A DNA stretch of 64,000 bases from Desulfitibacter sp. BRH_c19 (lineage in GTDB: Bacteria > Bacillota > DSM-16504 > Desulfitibacterales > Desulfitibacteraceae), in NCBI GenBank assembly GCA_001515945.1, contig LOER01000004.1, forward strand, positions 62,001-126,000, given 5' to 3'. Below are positions 43,841-54,478 of the stretch, piece by piece. The position numbers and the translations under genes were made by a program. Each line of letters starts with the position of its first letter. Positions within the stretch are counted from its first letter, which is position 1. The notes beneath the pieces are model-generated. The model had not been told where the DNA came from. It saw only the letters and a list, made by a program, of their open reading frames with translations, and did not search any database.

Positions 43841-45064
43841 ATGACTTCTCTTATTACCACACTATTGGCATTTATAATTGTCGTTTTCATTGTAAACATA
43901 ACAAAAGCTACGTGGATAGCTATGATGGTAGGTTCTTTTGTGGCAGCTTTGGGGACTGGATTATCCTTTGAGGCTGCCTTCAAAATTGCCCTGAATGTTC
44001 TGCAAAATCCCTCTACGTTATCTCTTATTGTAACTGTGGTATTAATTAAATCTTTGGGAAACATAATGGAAAAGGCTGGACTAATATATAAAATGGTATC
44101 TTCCCTGCAATCAGCAATAAAAAATCCTAGGATTATTGTAGCTGTTATCCCTGTATTACTTGGTTTATTACCAATACCGGGTGGAGCTTATATGTCTGCA
44201 CCGTTAATTGAAAAAGCTGGAAGAAAAATACAATTAACAGGCAGTAATCTTGTTGCAGCAAACATAATTTTTAGACATATAGTTTATTTTGTATTTCCTT
44301 TATATCCTACTTTAATCTTATTACAGTCTTTTACTGGTATTAGTGTATATAAGGTTATAAGCTTTTGTTTTGCACCCATGTTAGTTTGTGCCATTTTGGG
44401 ATTTCTTGTTATTCTTCCACAGGGTTTAAATGTGACTGATAAAATTGAAGGAAGCTCGGCGGATGACTGGAAGGAGTTCTTAAAAGCCAGTTTCCCTATA
44501 ACACTACTTGTGGTATCAGCAATTATTTCCAACAATTTTTTATTTGCTGCTGTAGTAGCTGTTATAACTAGTTTGGTGTTATCTCAAAGGTTATTTTCCA
44601 CGAGCTCAATTAAAAGGAATCTGATTGATTCATTAAAGGAGCTTGACTGGAAGCTGGCATTAACTGTATTAGGAATACTTTTTTTTCAAAAGTATATTGA
44701 AGCAGCTGGAGCTTTAACTTATATGGCTGGAATTCTTACAAATCAAGGTGTACACCTTAATGTTTTACTTTTAGTAGTTTCATTTGTTACAGGACTATTA
44801 ACTGGTTCTACCCTTGGTGCAGTGGGAATAGGGTTAAGTATATTTGTGCCGTTGTTTAGTAACCATTCAAATTTAGTGGTTGTTGTTAGTTTATTATATT
44901 TATTTACAATGATCGGATATTTCGTTTCTCCTCTACATTTATGCTTAATATTGACGCAGGATTATTTTAAGGGGAATCTAAAAAGGGTCTACCAATTAAT
45001 GGCAGTACCCTTGTTTGGATTATTATTTACTGGACTTATTCTAGGGCTACTCCTCGGTTTTTAA
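43841..45064 (+). CDS. DUF401 family membrane permease
   Basis: A 407-residue protein with about eleven hydrophobic helices. LGLLPIPGGAYMSAPLIEKAG is the DUF401 signature, and a similar GSTLGAVGIGLSIFVPLF occurs in the second half, as in GntP/DctM-like transporters. It starts three bases after cimA, so it is part of the T-box operon and may move a branched-chain 2-oxo acid, amino acid or precursor. That role is only inferred from position. Its 3' end overlaps the convergent DUF881 gene by 29 bases. Confidence 0.85.
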   Translation: MTSLITTLLAFIIVVFIVNITKATWIAMMVGSFVAALGTGLSFEAAFKIALNVLQNPSTLSLIVTVVLIKSLGNIMEKAGLIYKMVSSLQSAIKNPRIIVAVIPVLLGLLPIPGGAYMSAPLIEKAGRKIQLTGSNLVAANIIFRHIVYFVFPLYPTLILLQSFTGISVYKVISFCFAPMLVCAILGFLVILPQGLNVTDKIEGSSADDWKEFLKASFPITLLVVSAIISNNFLFAAVVAVITSLVLSQRLFSTSSIKRNLIDSLKELDWKLALTVLGILFFQKYIEAAGALTYMAGILTNQGVHLNVLLLVVSFVTGLLTGSTLGAVGIGLSIFVPLFSNHSNLVVVVSLLYLFTMIGYFVSPLHLCLILTQDYFKGNLKRVYQLMAVPLFGLLFTGLILGLLLGF

Positions 45065-45698
45065 CTGCAGGAATGGCTATATTATCTCTGGGAGTAATTG
45101 ATGGGTAAATCCCATATAATATGCTCCAGTTTTCTACTAGACCACCAGTAAAGGTTAACCCTTTTTCTAGAGTATGGGGGTCACCGATTGCCTTTATAAT
45201 ACACGGAAATAATAGTTTCTCATCATTCACAAAAATTTCATCTGAAGAATAAGGTTGAATATAGGTATTAACAGTTATTCTGTGATCATTAATAGCTATG
45301 GCTTCAGCTCCTGTAGCCCATAGCTCATTGACAAGATCTACTAAATCATAATGTAATAAAGGAGCATCCCCTGTTATGGTTACAGTAATACCAGGACCAT
45401 TAACAGGCAATTCACCATTAAGCATCTGTAATTGCTCAATTTCCTGTTCGGTATTATCGATTCGCTCGATTCCCCTAGCTGTTTCATACTCAATAGTGCT
45501 TTTTCTTTGTCTTAATTCTTGAACAGTTATTGACAAGTCATCTTGTTTTTCTTTCATAGTATTATATAGAGTAATTAAATCTCTAGCATCCTGGTAGGCA
45601 AGGGAGTTTATCAATTGTTGCTGAGTTTTAAATTGCATACTTATAAATATACCTAAGACTAACAAGACAATGGTGAAGGAGATAATTGACTTATTCAT
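45036..45698 (-). CDS. DUF881 family protein (second of pair)
   Basis: A 220-residue protein with one N-terminal membrane helix, a coiled-coil stretch (residues about 30-85) and the DUF881 domain: GPGITVTITGD, LVNELWATGAEAIAINDHRI and IKAIGDP. These proteins are common near cell division or sporulation genes in Bacillota; function unknown. It overlaps the upstream DUF881 gene by eight bases. Confidence 0.9.
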   Translation of the reverse strand: MNKSIISFTIVLLVLGIFISMQFKTQQQLINSLAYQDARDLITLYNTMKEKQDDLSITVQELRQRKSTIEYETARGIERIDNTEQEIEQLQMLNGELPVNGPGITVTITGDAPLLHYDLVDLVNELWATGAEAIAINDHRITVNTYIQPYSSDEIFVNDEKLLFPCIIKAIGDPHTLEKGLTFTGGLVENWSILYGIYPSITPRDNIAIPAVKNRGVALE

Positions 45699-46425
45699 GG
45701 ATTTGTTCCCCTCTTTCTAGATGGGATTGTCTGAAGTTACCCTTGTATTCAGGAATCTCTACTTCTCCAACTTCTATTTTTACTGGAAAATTGCGAGCTT
45801 TTAGATAGGGGATTTCATCACCTAATAATAGTTTTTCCTTAATCTCTTCAGGATCACCCAAAGCTTTGATTTGGTATGGAGGTGCCATAGGTGTAGTGTT
45901 AACTAGTATTACAGTACCTACACATCTAATATCTGAACTGGAAACAAGTCTTTGATTATTAATTGCGATAGCCTTCGCTCCAGCAGCCTTTAATTCATTA
46001 ACTAGATATAAAACAGTCTTATCGTGAATTATATAATCCTCTGGTCTAAAGGATGCAAAGTCAGTACTAGCAGAAGCAGCACCCTGAACATTATCATCTA
46101 AAGTTATTGTAATTCCTGGACCAACTACAGTAGTCAAAGAATTTATTGACCTTTGAAGGTGGAGATAGTCTTGTAAGAACTTTAAAGTACCTGCATCCTG
46201 ATCTTCAACCTCTTGATACTGGGATAATTGATTTCTAATGGTACCTATCTCTTCTTCAGTATCATGTATATCTGTTTCCAATTGCTGAATCATTTCAATT
46301 ATATTTTCATGCAGTATGGAACTGGAACTGTCTGCTTCTGCACGAGTAGATTTGTACTGCCAGGATAGAAGCAAACCCAAAATTGTGCATACTATAGTTA
46401 TATTGAACATCCAAGTTTTTTTCAA
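45691..46425 (-). CDS. DUF881 family protein (first of pair)
   Basis: A 244-residue paralogue of the next gene: N-terminal membrane helix, coiled coil (about residues 35-75), then GPGITITLDDN, LVNELKAAGAKAIAINNQRL and IKALGDPEEIKEKL. The ribosome binding site GAGGTGA lies just before the ATG. It is divergent from cdaA, separated by about 150 bases. Confidence 0.9.
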   Translation of the reverse strand: MKKTWMFNITIVCTILGLLLSWQYKSTRAEADSSSSILHENIIEMIQQLETDIHDTEEEIGTIRNQLSQYQEVEDQDAGTLKFLQDYLHLQRSINSLTTVVGPGITITLDDNVQGAASASTDFASFRPEDYIIHDKTVLYLVNELKAAGAKAIAINNQRLVSSSDIRCVGTVILVNTTPMAPPYQIKALGDPEEIKEKLLLGDEIPYLKARNFPVKIEVGEVEIPEYKGNFRQSHLERGEQIHE

Positions 46426-46575
46426 AGAGATTCACCTCGAATTTTTACTTATTATTAACCTTTAAAAAGGTTAATGGCGTATATATGTCGAAAGAATTAT
46501 GGTGATATATATAAAAGTAATATAGTATTATATAGATAGTTATATGCACATTATTAAAAGGTGGTTTCCTTTAAT

Positions 46576-47406
46576 ATGTTTTCTCAATTTAATTTTCTCA
46601 TATATTTAAGTCCATGGGAAATATTTTTAATAATTTTAGATATAACAGTAGTTTCATTTGTTATATATAAGGGCATTATGCTCATCAAAGGAACAAGGGC
46701 AGTACAGCTAATTAAAGGCTTATTCGTACTGGTCGTTGCCTTTTTTATTAGTGATTTGCTTCAGCTTACCACGGTTAATTGGTTTTTGCAACAGATACAA
46801 TTGTTAATTGTGGTAGCCTTACCCATCGTATTTCAGCCTGAGTTGAGAAGGGCTTTAGAACAATTGGGTAGAGGTAAGATTTTTAGCAGCTCAATGACGT
46901 ATTTGGCAGTAGAAGATCGTTCTCGCCTAATTAATGAACTAGTACGGTCGGTACAGGCACTTAGTAAAAATAAGTATGGTGCTCTAATTGTAATAGAAAA
47001 TGAAACTGGTTTATCTGATTTTGTAGAAACAGGTGTAAAACTCGATGGTGTAATTTCAGCAGAGTTGCTGGTAAATATATTTGTGCATAATACTCCTCTC
47101 CATGATGGAGCAGTTATTATCAGAGGTGACAGAATTGCAGCTGCAGGTTGTTTTTTACCGCTAACAGATAGTCCTTATTTAAGTAAACAACTAGGAACAA
47201 GGCACCGAGCAGCATTAGGTATCACAGAAACTTCAGATTGTGTTGTGATAGTAGTTTCTGAAGAAACAGGTACTATCTCGCTTGCCCATCAGGGGGAATT
47301 GACACGTTATCTCGAAGAAAAGAACCTTAAAGAAATGCTTGAAGACGTTTTACTAACCAAACAGAGTAATACATCTATCTTCAATATCTTTAAAAGATCA
47401 TCTTAA
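46576..47406 (+). CDS. cdaA: Diadenylate cyclase CdaA
   Basis: A 276-residue membrane-bound c-di-AMP synthase. Three N-terminal helices are followed by the DAC domain with LHDGAVIIRGDRI and GTRHRAALGITE, the DGA and RHR motifs of catalysis. GTRAVQLIKGL is also typical. The ATG follows AAAAGGTGG; a GTG five codons earlier overlaps that site. It stands first in the conserved cdaA-cdaR-glmM order, here with an FAD protein inserted. Confidence 0.95.
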   Translation: MFSQFNFLIYLSPWEIFLIILDITVVSFVIYKGIMLIKGTRAVQLIKGLFVLVVAFFISDLLQLTTVNWFLQQIQLLIVVALPIVFQPELRRALEQLGRGKIFSSSMTYLAVEDRSRLINELVRSVQALSKNKYGALIVIENETGLSDFVETGVKLDGVISAELLVNIFVHNTPLHDGAVIIRGDRIAAAGCFLPLTDSPYLSKQLGTRHRAALGITETSDCVVIVVSEETGTISLAHQGELTRYLEEKNLKEMLEDVLLTKQSNTSIFNIFKRSS

Positions 47407-47425
47407 AGAGTAGTGAGGGATTAAT

Positions 47426-48349
47426 ATGCTTGGACATTTTCGCAATAATATGATATATAGATTGATTTCAATTTTTGCTGCTATTACAATCTGGTTTTTT
47501 GTCTTTTCGGAAAGAAATCCCACTACGGAAGATGTAGTAACTGTGCCCTTAGAGGCTTCTGGTTTAGCAGAAGATTTAGTAATTGCAGAAAAACCTAATA
47601 CTGTTAACATTCGTTTTCAAGGGAAATCAAATGTTGTAGATAAGATTAGCTCTAGGGATTTCAGAGCACATATTTCTCTTGAAGAAATTGGTGCAGGTAT
47701 TAGGTCTGTCCAAGTAGCTACAGAATTCCCAGCAGGGGTAAGAATAGTTAGTGTTCAACCCTCATGGGTACAGGTTCAAGTTGATCAGGTTAGTACTATA
47801 CAACTACCAGTAGAGTTGGCAATAAGTGGTGAAGCTGCTTCAGGATATCTCTTGGAAACTCCTAAATTAACTCCCTCCCAAGTAATCGTAAAAGGCCCAG
47901 AAAATCATCTAGAAAATATAGGGAGAGTATATGTTAATGCAAGTTTTAATAATATTTCCATGAACTATGTTCAATCCCTGCCAGTTTTAGTTGAAGATAA
48001 ATCTGGTAATCTTATCTTGGATTGGCTTGAGGTTGTTCCTAGGAATGTTGATGTATTAATACCAGTTGTAGAAGACATACCTAACAGGACAGTTCCCATA
48101 ATAATTGATCTTATTGGGGAACTTCAACCTGGAATAGAAGTAGACAAGGTATTAGTTAATCCAGCTACTGTAAGAATTTATGGACAAAGGGATATAATAA
48201 ATGATATGGGGTATTTAACACTTGAATTAGACATTAGTGAGCTTGAAGAGAGTACTAGCTTTGAGATTGAAATAGAATTGCCTGAAGGAATAGAAGGTCT
48301 AAATGAGAATACGGTTCAAGTTATAGTGGAGGTTGTAGATGAAAATTAG
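47426..48349 (+). CDS. cdaR: YbbR-like c-di-AMP cyclase regulator CdaR
   Basis: A 307-residue protein with an N-terminal membrane helix (LISIFAAITIWFFVFSE) and about three YbbR repeats, for example VNIRFQGKSNVVDKI and VRIYGQRDIINDMGYLTLELDIS (cores). It lies outside the membrane and modulates CdaA. It overlaps the next gene by eleven bases. Confidence 0.92.
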   Translation: MLGHFRNNMIYRLISIFAAITIWFFVFSERNPTTEDVVTVPLEASGLAEDLVIAEKPNTVNIRFQGKSNVVDKISSRDFRAHISLEEIGAGIRSVQVATEFPAGVRIVSVQPSWVQVQVDQVSTIQLPVELAISGEAASGYLLETPKLTPSQVIVKGPENHLENIGRVYVNASFNNISMNYVQSLPVLVEDKSGNLILDWLEVVPRNVDVLIPVVEDIPNRTVPIIIDLIGELQPGIEVDKVLVNPATVRIYGQRDIINDMGYLTLELDISELEESTSFEIEIELPEGIEGLNENTVQVIVEVVDEN

Positions 48350-49991
48350 GATATCTGAGTTACGAATAGGAATTGATGAGGATACAGAAATACTAAAAAA
48401 ACTTGCCTGTGAAAAACTAAAGATATCAAATGACATGGTAAAAAGTTGGTGGATCGAAAGACAATCCTTAGACGCGAGACGGAAAAAGGAAATTGCTTTC
48501 GTATATACTGTTGTACTTGTTTTAGAGGATGTGCTAAATCAGATTAAAACAGTTCTTCCACCTAAAAGTAGTATTATTGACCAGGAAGATGAAAGTTTAA
48601 ATATTCAAAGAGGAGACGGGTATCTAAAGTACCCACCCCTAGTCATTGGGACCGGCCCTTCCGGTCTTTTTGCCGCTTGGCTCCTGGCAAAGTGGGGATA
48701 TAATCCCATTGTTATAGAAAGAGGAAAAAGTGTCTTTGCCCGCCAGAAGGATGTTGCAAGGTTTTGGGATGAAGGAGAATTAGATACTGAATCAAATGTT
48801 CAGTTTGGTGAAGGAGGAGCAGGTACCTTTAGTGATGGCAAATTGACCACAAGGGTTAAGGACAAAAGAGTTAAGCTAATTTTAGAAGTATTAGCAGAAG
48901 CTGGAGCCCCCGAGGAGGTTATGTACCAGGCAAAACCCCACCTTGGAACTGACAAGCTTAGAAATATTGTTGCAAACATAAGAAAAGAAATAATTAGCTT
49001 AGGCGGTAAGGTTTTCTTTCAAGCCAAGGCTACAGACTTTATTATAAAAAATGGAGTCCTAGAGGCTGTTGTAATAAACCAAAAGCATGAATTTCCTGTA
49101 TCTAGATGTATTATTGCAACTGGCCACAGCGCTAGAGATACTTATGAGGTTTTATGGAAAACACAAGGAGTAAATCTAGAAGCAAAACCTTTTGCAGTAG
49201 GGTTACGAGTCGAGCATCCTCAGCATATGATAGACTGTGCTCAATATGGGCAATGGGCAGGAAACCCCAGACTTGGTGCTGCTGATTACCATCTTACTTA
49301 TAGAAATACTGAGCTAAATAGAGCAGCCTATAGTTTTTGTATGTGTCCAGGTGGATATGTTATTGGAGCAAGCTCAGAGCCAGGTACGCTTGCTGTAAAT
49401 GGCATGAGCTATCATGATAGATCATCTGGTACGTCTAACTCAGCTGTAGTTGTTTCTGTTGGTGAAAAAGACTATGATTATACGGATCCCCTATCTGGCA
49501 TGAAGTTTCAGAGAAAGTTGGAGAAAAAAGCTTTCCAGTTAGGTGGAGGTAGCTTTACAGCTCCTGTCCAGACAGTAGATGATTTTATAAATGACACCAT
49601 AAAAGAAACTCCATCTAGGTTAAACCAAGCTACATATAGGCCTGGAGTTAAAGAGGCAAACCTCAGAGATTGTTTACCTAAAGAAATTGGTGAAGTTCTT
49701 GGCGAGGCATTACAGGATTTTAATAAGAAAATATGGGGTTTTGGAACTAATAAAGGGATTCTCACAGGTGTAGAAACAAGAACATCTGCACCACTTAGAA
49801 TACCAAGAGATGATAAATTTCAAGCACTTGACATTGATGGATTATATCCAACAGGTGAAGGGGCAGGATATGCTGGAGGAATTATAAGTGCGGCAGTAGA
49901 CGGAGTTAGAGTTGCCCAGTCAATTATTGAGACATATGGATTACCAAAAGATACAGTACCAGCAAATTTGATTGAAGTACTGGAGGGCTAG
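48339..49991 (+). CDS. FAD-dependent oxidoreductase (COG2509-type)
   Basis: A 550-residue flavoprotein. The dinucleotide-binding motif [19 protein letters not shown] is near residue 105, after an N-terminal alpha/beta domain of about 95 residues. [27 protein letters not shown] and [14 protein letters not shown] are typical of the uncharacterised NAD(FAD)-utilising dehydrogenases of Bacillota. It often lies near glmM in Clostridia. Reaction unknown. Confidence 0.87.
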   Translation: MKIRISELRIGIDEDTEILKKLACEKLKISNDMVKSWWIERQSLDARRKKEIAFVYTVVLVLEDVLNQIKTVLPPKSSIIDQEDESLNIQRGDGYLKYPPLVIGTGPSGLFAAWLLAKWGYNPIVIERGKSVFARQKDVARFWDEGELDTESNVQFGEGGAGTFSDGKLTTRVKDKRVKLILEVLAEAGAPEEVMYQAKPHLGTDKLRNIVANIRKEIISLGGKVFFQAKATDFIIKNGVLEAVVINQKHEFPVSRCIIATGHSARDTYEVLWKTQGVNLEAKPFAVGLRVEHPQHMIDCAQYGQWAGNPRLGAADYHLTYRNTELNRAAYSFCMCPGGYVIGASSEPGTLAVNGMSYHDRSSGTSNSAVVVSVGEKDYDYTDPLSGMKFQRKLEKKAFQLGGGSFTAPVQTVDDFINDTIKETPSRLNQATYRPGVKEANLRDCLPKEIGEVLGEALQDFNKKIWGFGTNKGILTGVETRTSAPLRIPRDDKFQALDIDGLYPTGEGAGYAGGIISAAVDGVRVAQSIIETYGLPKDTVPANLIEVLEG

Positions 49992-49993
49992 AG

Positions 49994-51343
49994 ATGGCTA
50001 AATTATTTGGAACAGATGGAGTACGAGGAATAGCCAATAAAGAATTAACTGCAGAGCTAGCATATAAATTAGGTAGGGCAGGAGCTCATATTCTTTCAAA
50101 AGAAACAGCTAATAAAAAGCCCCTGATTGTAATAGGCCAGGATACTAGAATATCTGGACATATGCTTGAGGGTGCCCTAGTAGCAGGAATTTGCTCTGTA
50201 GGTGGAGATGTAATAAAAGCTGGCATTATCCCTACTCCTGGAGTATCCTACCTTATAAGGCAGCTAAATGCTAGTGCTGGAGCTGTGATATCCGCCTCCC
50301 ATAATCCAGTAGAAGACAATGGTATAAAGTTCTTTTCATCCACAGGATATAAGCTTTCAGATGCTATAGAAGAAGAAATTGAAAAGCTTGCTTTAGGTGA
50401 GGATAAAATGCCCTTCCCAACCGGAACAAATCTTGGTTCAGTAAAGGCTTTAGAGGATTCATGTGAAAAATATATTAGCTTTGCAAAAAATACCATTGAC
50501 ACTAATTTGCATGGTGTTAAAGTAGTAGTAGACTGTGCTAATGGTGCAGCCTATCAGGCAGCACCTCAGGCCTTAAAGGAGCTTGGGGCCGAGGTGATTG
50601 CTATTAACAATCAACCCAATGGAAGTAATATTAATCAAGATTGCGGTTCAACTCATCCAAAACAATTACAGAGTGTAGTTTTAAAGCATTGTGCAAACAT
50701 AGGAATAGCCCATGATGGTGATGCCGATAGGATGATTGCAGTTGATGAAAAAGGTAATATAGTTGACGGTGATCAGATTATGGTTGCCTGTGGTCTATAC
50801 TTAAAGCAAAAGGGATTATTAAAAGATAATTCTTTAGTGGTAACTGTAATGAGTAATATCGGCTTACATCTAGCCTTAAAAAAGGCAGGTATCACAGTTC
50901 ATCAAACTAAGGTAGGCGACCGTTATGTTCTTGAAAAGATGATAGATACAGGTTGCAACCTTGGTGGAGAACAGTCAGGACATATTATCTTTTTAGATCA
51001 CAACACTACAGGTGATGGGCTCGTCACAGCACTTCAATTGCTTCAGGTTATGGTAGACACGGGCAAACCCTTATCAGAGCTAGCAGCTCAAATGGATGTA
51101 TTTCCACAAGTCCTTATAAATGCCAAGATAAAAAGTAAGGATAAGGTTATGTCTAATCCATTATTCCTAAAGAGTATTGAAGAAGTTGAACAAAAACTTA
51201 AAGGTGAAGGGAGGGTTTTGGTAAGACCTTCAGGTACAGAACCTTTAGTTAGAGTGATGGTAGAAGGACCTGACAAAGATACCATAAGCAAAATGGCACA
51301 AGAACTAGCGGCTTTAGCCACAAAATTGGATGAAAAGCTTTAA
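49994..51343 (+). CDS. glmM: Phosphoglucosamine mutase
   Basis: A 449-residue alpha-D-phosphohexomutase. The catalytic serine is in [12 protein letters not shown] (about residue 100), the metal loop is DGDADRM, the sugar-binding loop GGEQSGH, and the phosphate-binding loop [15 protein letters not shown] (core). It converts glucosamine-6-phosphate to glucosamine-1-phosphate for peptidoglycan. It begins two bases after the FAD protein gene. Confidence 0.96.
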   Translation: MAKLFGTDGVRGIANKELTAELAYKLGRAGAHILSKETANKKPLIVIGQDTRISGHMLEGALVAGICSVGGDVIKAGIIPTPGVSYLIRQLNASAGAVISASHNPVEDNGIKFFSSTGYKLSDAIEEEIEKLALGEDKMPFPTGTNLGSVKALEDSCEKYISFAKNTIDTNLHGVKVVVDCANGAAYQAAPQALKELGAEVIAINNQPNGSNINQDCGSTHPKQLQSVVLKHCANIGIAHDGDADRMIAVDEKGNIVDGDQIMVACGLYLKQKGLLKDNSLVVTVMSNIGLHLALKKAGITVHQTKVGDRYVLEKMIDTGCNLGGEQSGHIIFLDHNTTGDGLVTALQLLQVMVDTGKPLSELAAQMDVFPQVLINAKIKSKDKVMSNPLFLKSIEEVEQKLKGEGRVLVRPSGTEPLVRVMVEGPDKDTISKMAQELAALATKLDEKL

Positions 51344-51359
51344 TAGATGATTGGGTTGG

Positions 51360-51510
51360 TTATGATCAAAGCGCCAGGACCGATTATTTAATCGGTTGAC
51401 GAGGAGAGGGTTAATCGAGCTTTCGGCGGATTCCCTCCGGTATTGCCACAACCGACAAGGTATTTCAAAACCGCAAAGCAATTTGCGGGACAAAAGATAT
51501 CTGGTGGTAT
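51360..51510 (+). promoter_or_regulatory. glmS ribozyme (GlcN6P-activated self-cleaving riboswitch)
   Basis: The segment shows the conserved core AGCGCCAGGAC, GGTTGACGAGGAGAGGGTTA, TCGAGCTTTCGGCGGATTCC and CTCCGG...CCACAACCG in order. Cleavage should be after A51370, just 5' of GCGCC. With glucosamine-6-phosphate bound the glmS mRNA is cut and then degraded. It lies between glmM and glmS, as in many Bacillota. Confidence 0.96.
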
Positions 51511-51544
51511 AGCTCCTAATACTTCTAAGGAGTGATTAGGATAA

Positions 51545-53380
51545 ATGTGTGGAATAGTTGGTTATATTGGTAAAGCGAAAGCAGTTCCTATTCTAGTGGA
51601 AGGTCTAAAAAAGCTAGAGTACAGGGGATATGACTCTGCTGGTTTGGCAGTTCTGGAGAATAGCGTGTTGGAGGTTGTAAAAACAAAGGGTAAAATGAAG
51701 GTTTTAGAAGAAAAGATAAATGGTAGTCTTAATGGATGCAATATTGGAATTGGCCATACACGTTGGGCTACCCACGGAAAACCTTCTGATACAAACTCCC
51801 ATCCTCATAAGGACTGTAGTGGTAAACTAGCAGTAGTTCATAATGGTATCATAGAAAATTATCAATCACTAAAGGAATGGCTTCAGGAAAAAGGTCATAG
51901 GTTTGTTTCTGAGACTGATACTGAAGTTTTGCCTCACATCATTGAAGAGTTCTATAGTGAAACTAAGGATTTATTAAGTGCAATTAAGATGGCAGCTGCA
52001 AAAATTGAAGGCTCTTATGCAATGGTTGTACTATGTAAGGATTACCCGGGAGAGATTTTTGCAGCACGTAAAGATAGCCCTTTGATTGTAGGCTTAGGAG
52101 AAGGAGAGAACTTTTTTGCTTCTGATATTCCTGCAATATTAAACCATACAAGAAGGATATATATCTTAGATGATGGAGAAATTGCTAGGATTTCTCATAC
52201 TGAAGTAGAGGTTTTTAGCGCTAATGGTAGTAAGGCAGATAAAGTTGAAACATATATAGATTGGGATGCCGAAGCAGCTGAAAAGGGTGGATATAGCCAC
52301 TTCATGTTAAAGGAAATCCATGAGCAGCCAGAGGCAGTACGTAAGACATTATCAGGAAGAATAGATGCATGTGCAGGTAAAGTAAACCTAAGTGAGATCT
52401 CACTTTCACAGGAATATCTAAAAGGCATTAAGAATATTGCAATTGTGGCCTGTGGAACTGCATCCTATGCTGGTTTAGTAGGAAAAAATGTTATTGAAAA
52501 ATTAACAAGGATACCTGTAATGTGGGATATTGCTAGTGAATTCCGCTACAGGGACCCCTTAGTAGATGAAAAGACATTAATGATAGTAATTAGCCAATCA
52601 GGTGAAACTGCAGATACACTAGCAGCCTTAAGAGAAGGAAAACAAAAAGGTGCTAGAGTTCTAGCAATTACAAATGTTAATGGAAGCTCCATTTCTAGAG
52701 AAGCCGATCAGGTTTTATATACATTGGCAGGACCTGAAATTGCAGTAGCATCTACAAAAGCCTATGTAACTCAATTAATAGCTATGTATTTATTAGCTTA
52801 TGATATAGCTGATAAGGTAGGTACATTGGCCGACGTTGAAATAGCTCAAGGAGTTTATACTCTTACCAAGCTTTCTGAACAAATCCAGGAAGTACTCAAG
52901 TGTGAAGATGCTATTAAGGAGTGGGCAAAAGAAATTTCTAATTGGGATGATGTATACTTCCTAGGCAGAGGCATTGACTACAATGTAGCCCAAGAAGGTC
53001 AGTTAAAGCTTAAAGAAATTTCATATATTCATGCTGAAGCACTAGCTGCAGGTGAAATGAAACACGGCACCATAGCTTTAATTGAAGACGGAACTCCAGT
53101 AGTGGCTCTAGCAACCCAGAATGCTCTATTTGACAAAATGCTAAGCAACATCCAGGAAGTTCAGGCACGAGGTGCAAAGGTCACAGCTTTAACCTTTGAA
53201 GGAAATACTGAAATTGAAAAATCAGCAGAAAGGGTAATCTACATCCCAAAAACACTTCCCATCATAGCACCAGTACTAACAGTAGTACCACTTCAGCTAC
53301 TGGCATATTACACAGCAATAGCCAGAGGCAGCGACGTCGATATGCCAAGAAATTTAGCAAAATCAGTGACAGTAGAATAA
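51545..53380 (+). CDS. glmS: Glutamine-fructose-6-phosphate aminotransferase
   Basis: A 611-residue enzyme. The N-terminal glutaminase begins MCGIVGYIG with the nucleophile Cys2, and GHTRWATHGKPSD binds glutamine. Two SIS domains follow (VACGTASYAG; SQSGETADTLAALREGKQKG core) and the C-terminus ends DMPRNLAKSVTVE, as is standard. It makes glucosamine-6-phosphate, the signal for the ribozyme just upstream. A rho-independent terminator follows at about 170 bases. Confidence 0.97.
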   Translation: MCGIVGYIGKAKAVPILVEGLKKLEYRGYDSAGLAVLENSVLEVVKTKGKMKVLEEKINGSLNGCNIGIGHTRWATHGKPSDTNSHPHKDCSGKLAVVHNGIIENYQSLKEWLQEKGHRFVSETDTEVLPHIIEEFYSETKDLLSAIKMAAAKIEGSYAMVVLCKDYPGEIFAARKDSPLIVGLGEGENFFASDIPAILNHTRRIYILDDGEIARISHTEVEVFSANGSKADKVETYIDWDAEAAEKGGYSHFMLKEIHEQPEAVRKTLSGRIDACAGKVNLSEISLSQEYLKGIKNIAIVACGTASYAGLVGKNVIEKLTRIPVMWDIASEFRYRDPLVDEKTLMIVISQSGETADTLAALREGKQKGARVLAITNVNGSSISREADQVLYTLAGPEIAVASTKAYVTQLIAMYLLAYDIADKVGTLADVEIAQGVYTLTKLSEQIQEVLKCEDAIKEWAKEISNWDDVYFLGRGIDYNVAQEGQLKLKEISYIHAEALAAGEMKHGTIALIEDGTPVVALATQNALFDKMLSNIQEVQARGAKVTALTFEGNTEIEKSAERVIYIPKTLPIIAPVLTVVPLQLLAYYTAIARGSDVDMPRNLAKSVTVE

Positions 53381-53843
53381 ATAAAGTCTTTCCAGGGCTG
53401 GATGATGTTCAGTAATAATAAAGTTGTTGACGGCTGCAATAAGGTTTGTCAGTAGTTGCAATAAAATTAAGATAATGTCAGTAAGTGAAAGTGCTTTGTA
53501 GCTATTCCATGAAGTATTTCTACAAGACTAGAATTAATTTAGATTATTATTTAATGGTTATTAGAAAAGAGCAGTATACCTTTTCTAATAACCATTTTTA
53601 TTAAGACTCGTCCATTTAGATCATAAGGAAATTTCTACCGAAATCCATTTATTGTGCTATTTACTAATGTTTAACGCTGCTTTATACAAGATGGAGCAAT
53701 CAAAAAATGGAAAACTGTAGAGAGATATCCTCCATCACATAATTATAAAGAAATGTGACCATTAAACCTAACTAGAATTAGAGTAATTATACCATGGACT
53801 GGGAATAATATTATTATTCTAATTTAAGGCAGGTAATATATAA
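53381..53843. other. Intergenic region after glmS
   Basis: About 460 bases. It holds the terminator described separately and otherwise AT-rich sequence with no supported gene. The last 20 bases before the membrane protein gene contain a weak ribosome binding site (AGGCAGG). Confidence 0.4.
53553..53602 (+). terminator. Rho-independent terminator after glmS
   Basis: A 17-base perfect stem (AATGGTTATTAGAAAAG with its complement), a ten-base loop and a U-run. It ends the cdaA-glmS transcript. Confidence 0.9.
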
Positions 53844-54293
53844 ATGAAAAGTGATAGAGCCACAGCAGGAGCTATAGCAGGTATATTAGGTGCTATTACA
53901 CAAGATATTTATGGTTTAACTGTAAAAGGGATTGGATTAACAGATAGGGCTTTTATAGATTTTGCAAAAGTAATTGCTTTCAGGACTGCAACAAGTGGAA
54001 CACTATCATTTATTACAGGGTTGGTTGTTCATCTAACTTTGGGGATGATGTTTGGGTTGTTATTTTCATATATAATTTCAATGACTTCCAGCAACTTCTA
54101 TTATTATAAGGCAATTGGATATAGTGCTGGATTATGGTTTTGGACTTTAGCAGTAGGATCTATGGTTAATCTACCATTATTTGCTGGAATACCAGTTATT
54201 TCTCAGATTACTACATTTGTTGGGGCGCTTATATTTGGCTTAGCCATGGCTTATTCTTTAAAGTTATTGGAAAACAAAACAGAAATTGTTTAA
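53844..54293 (+). CDS. Small four-helix membrane protein, cluster family member A
   Basis: A 149-residue hydrophobic protein with four predicted helices (about residues 8-28, 55-82, 93-112, 122-142). It belongs to a family with five intact members and one pseudogene between 53.8 and 61.0 kb. Family marks are the start KSDRATAGAIAG, the centre RAFIDFAKVIAF, SSNFYYYKAIGYSAGLWFW and the closing LKLLENK. It is the only member on the plus strand. It is more diverged than B, D and E: the family's DWA-YG centre is changed. I do not recognise a named family. Function unknown. Confidence 0.7.
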   Translation: MKSDRATAGAIAGILGAITQDIYGLTVKGIGLTDRAFIDFAKVIAFRTATSGTLSFITGLVVHLTLGMMFGLLFSYIISMTSSNFYYYKAIGYSAGLWFWTLAVGSMVNLPLFAGIPVISQITTFVGALIFGLAMAYSLKLLENKTEIV

Positions 54294-54478
54294 CCAGGGT
54301 GATTAAATAAAATTTATTTGTTGATTTACAGTTTAAGTAGTAGGTGATTATTAATTAATCATCTTAATATGGGAACACTTTAAAACTATAAATGTTTGTG
54401 ATACCTTATTGTATATGTCTCTGCGTTTAGATGAAATAGCATTATTGGATTATAATGTAAAAGTTCTTGTTCCTAAAT

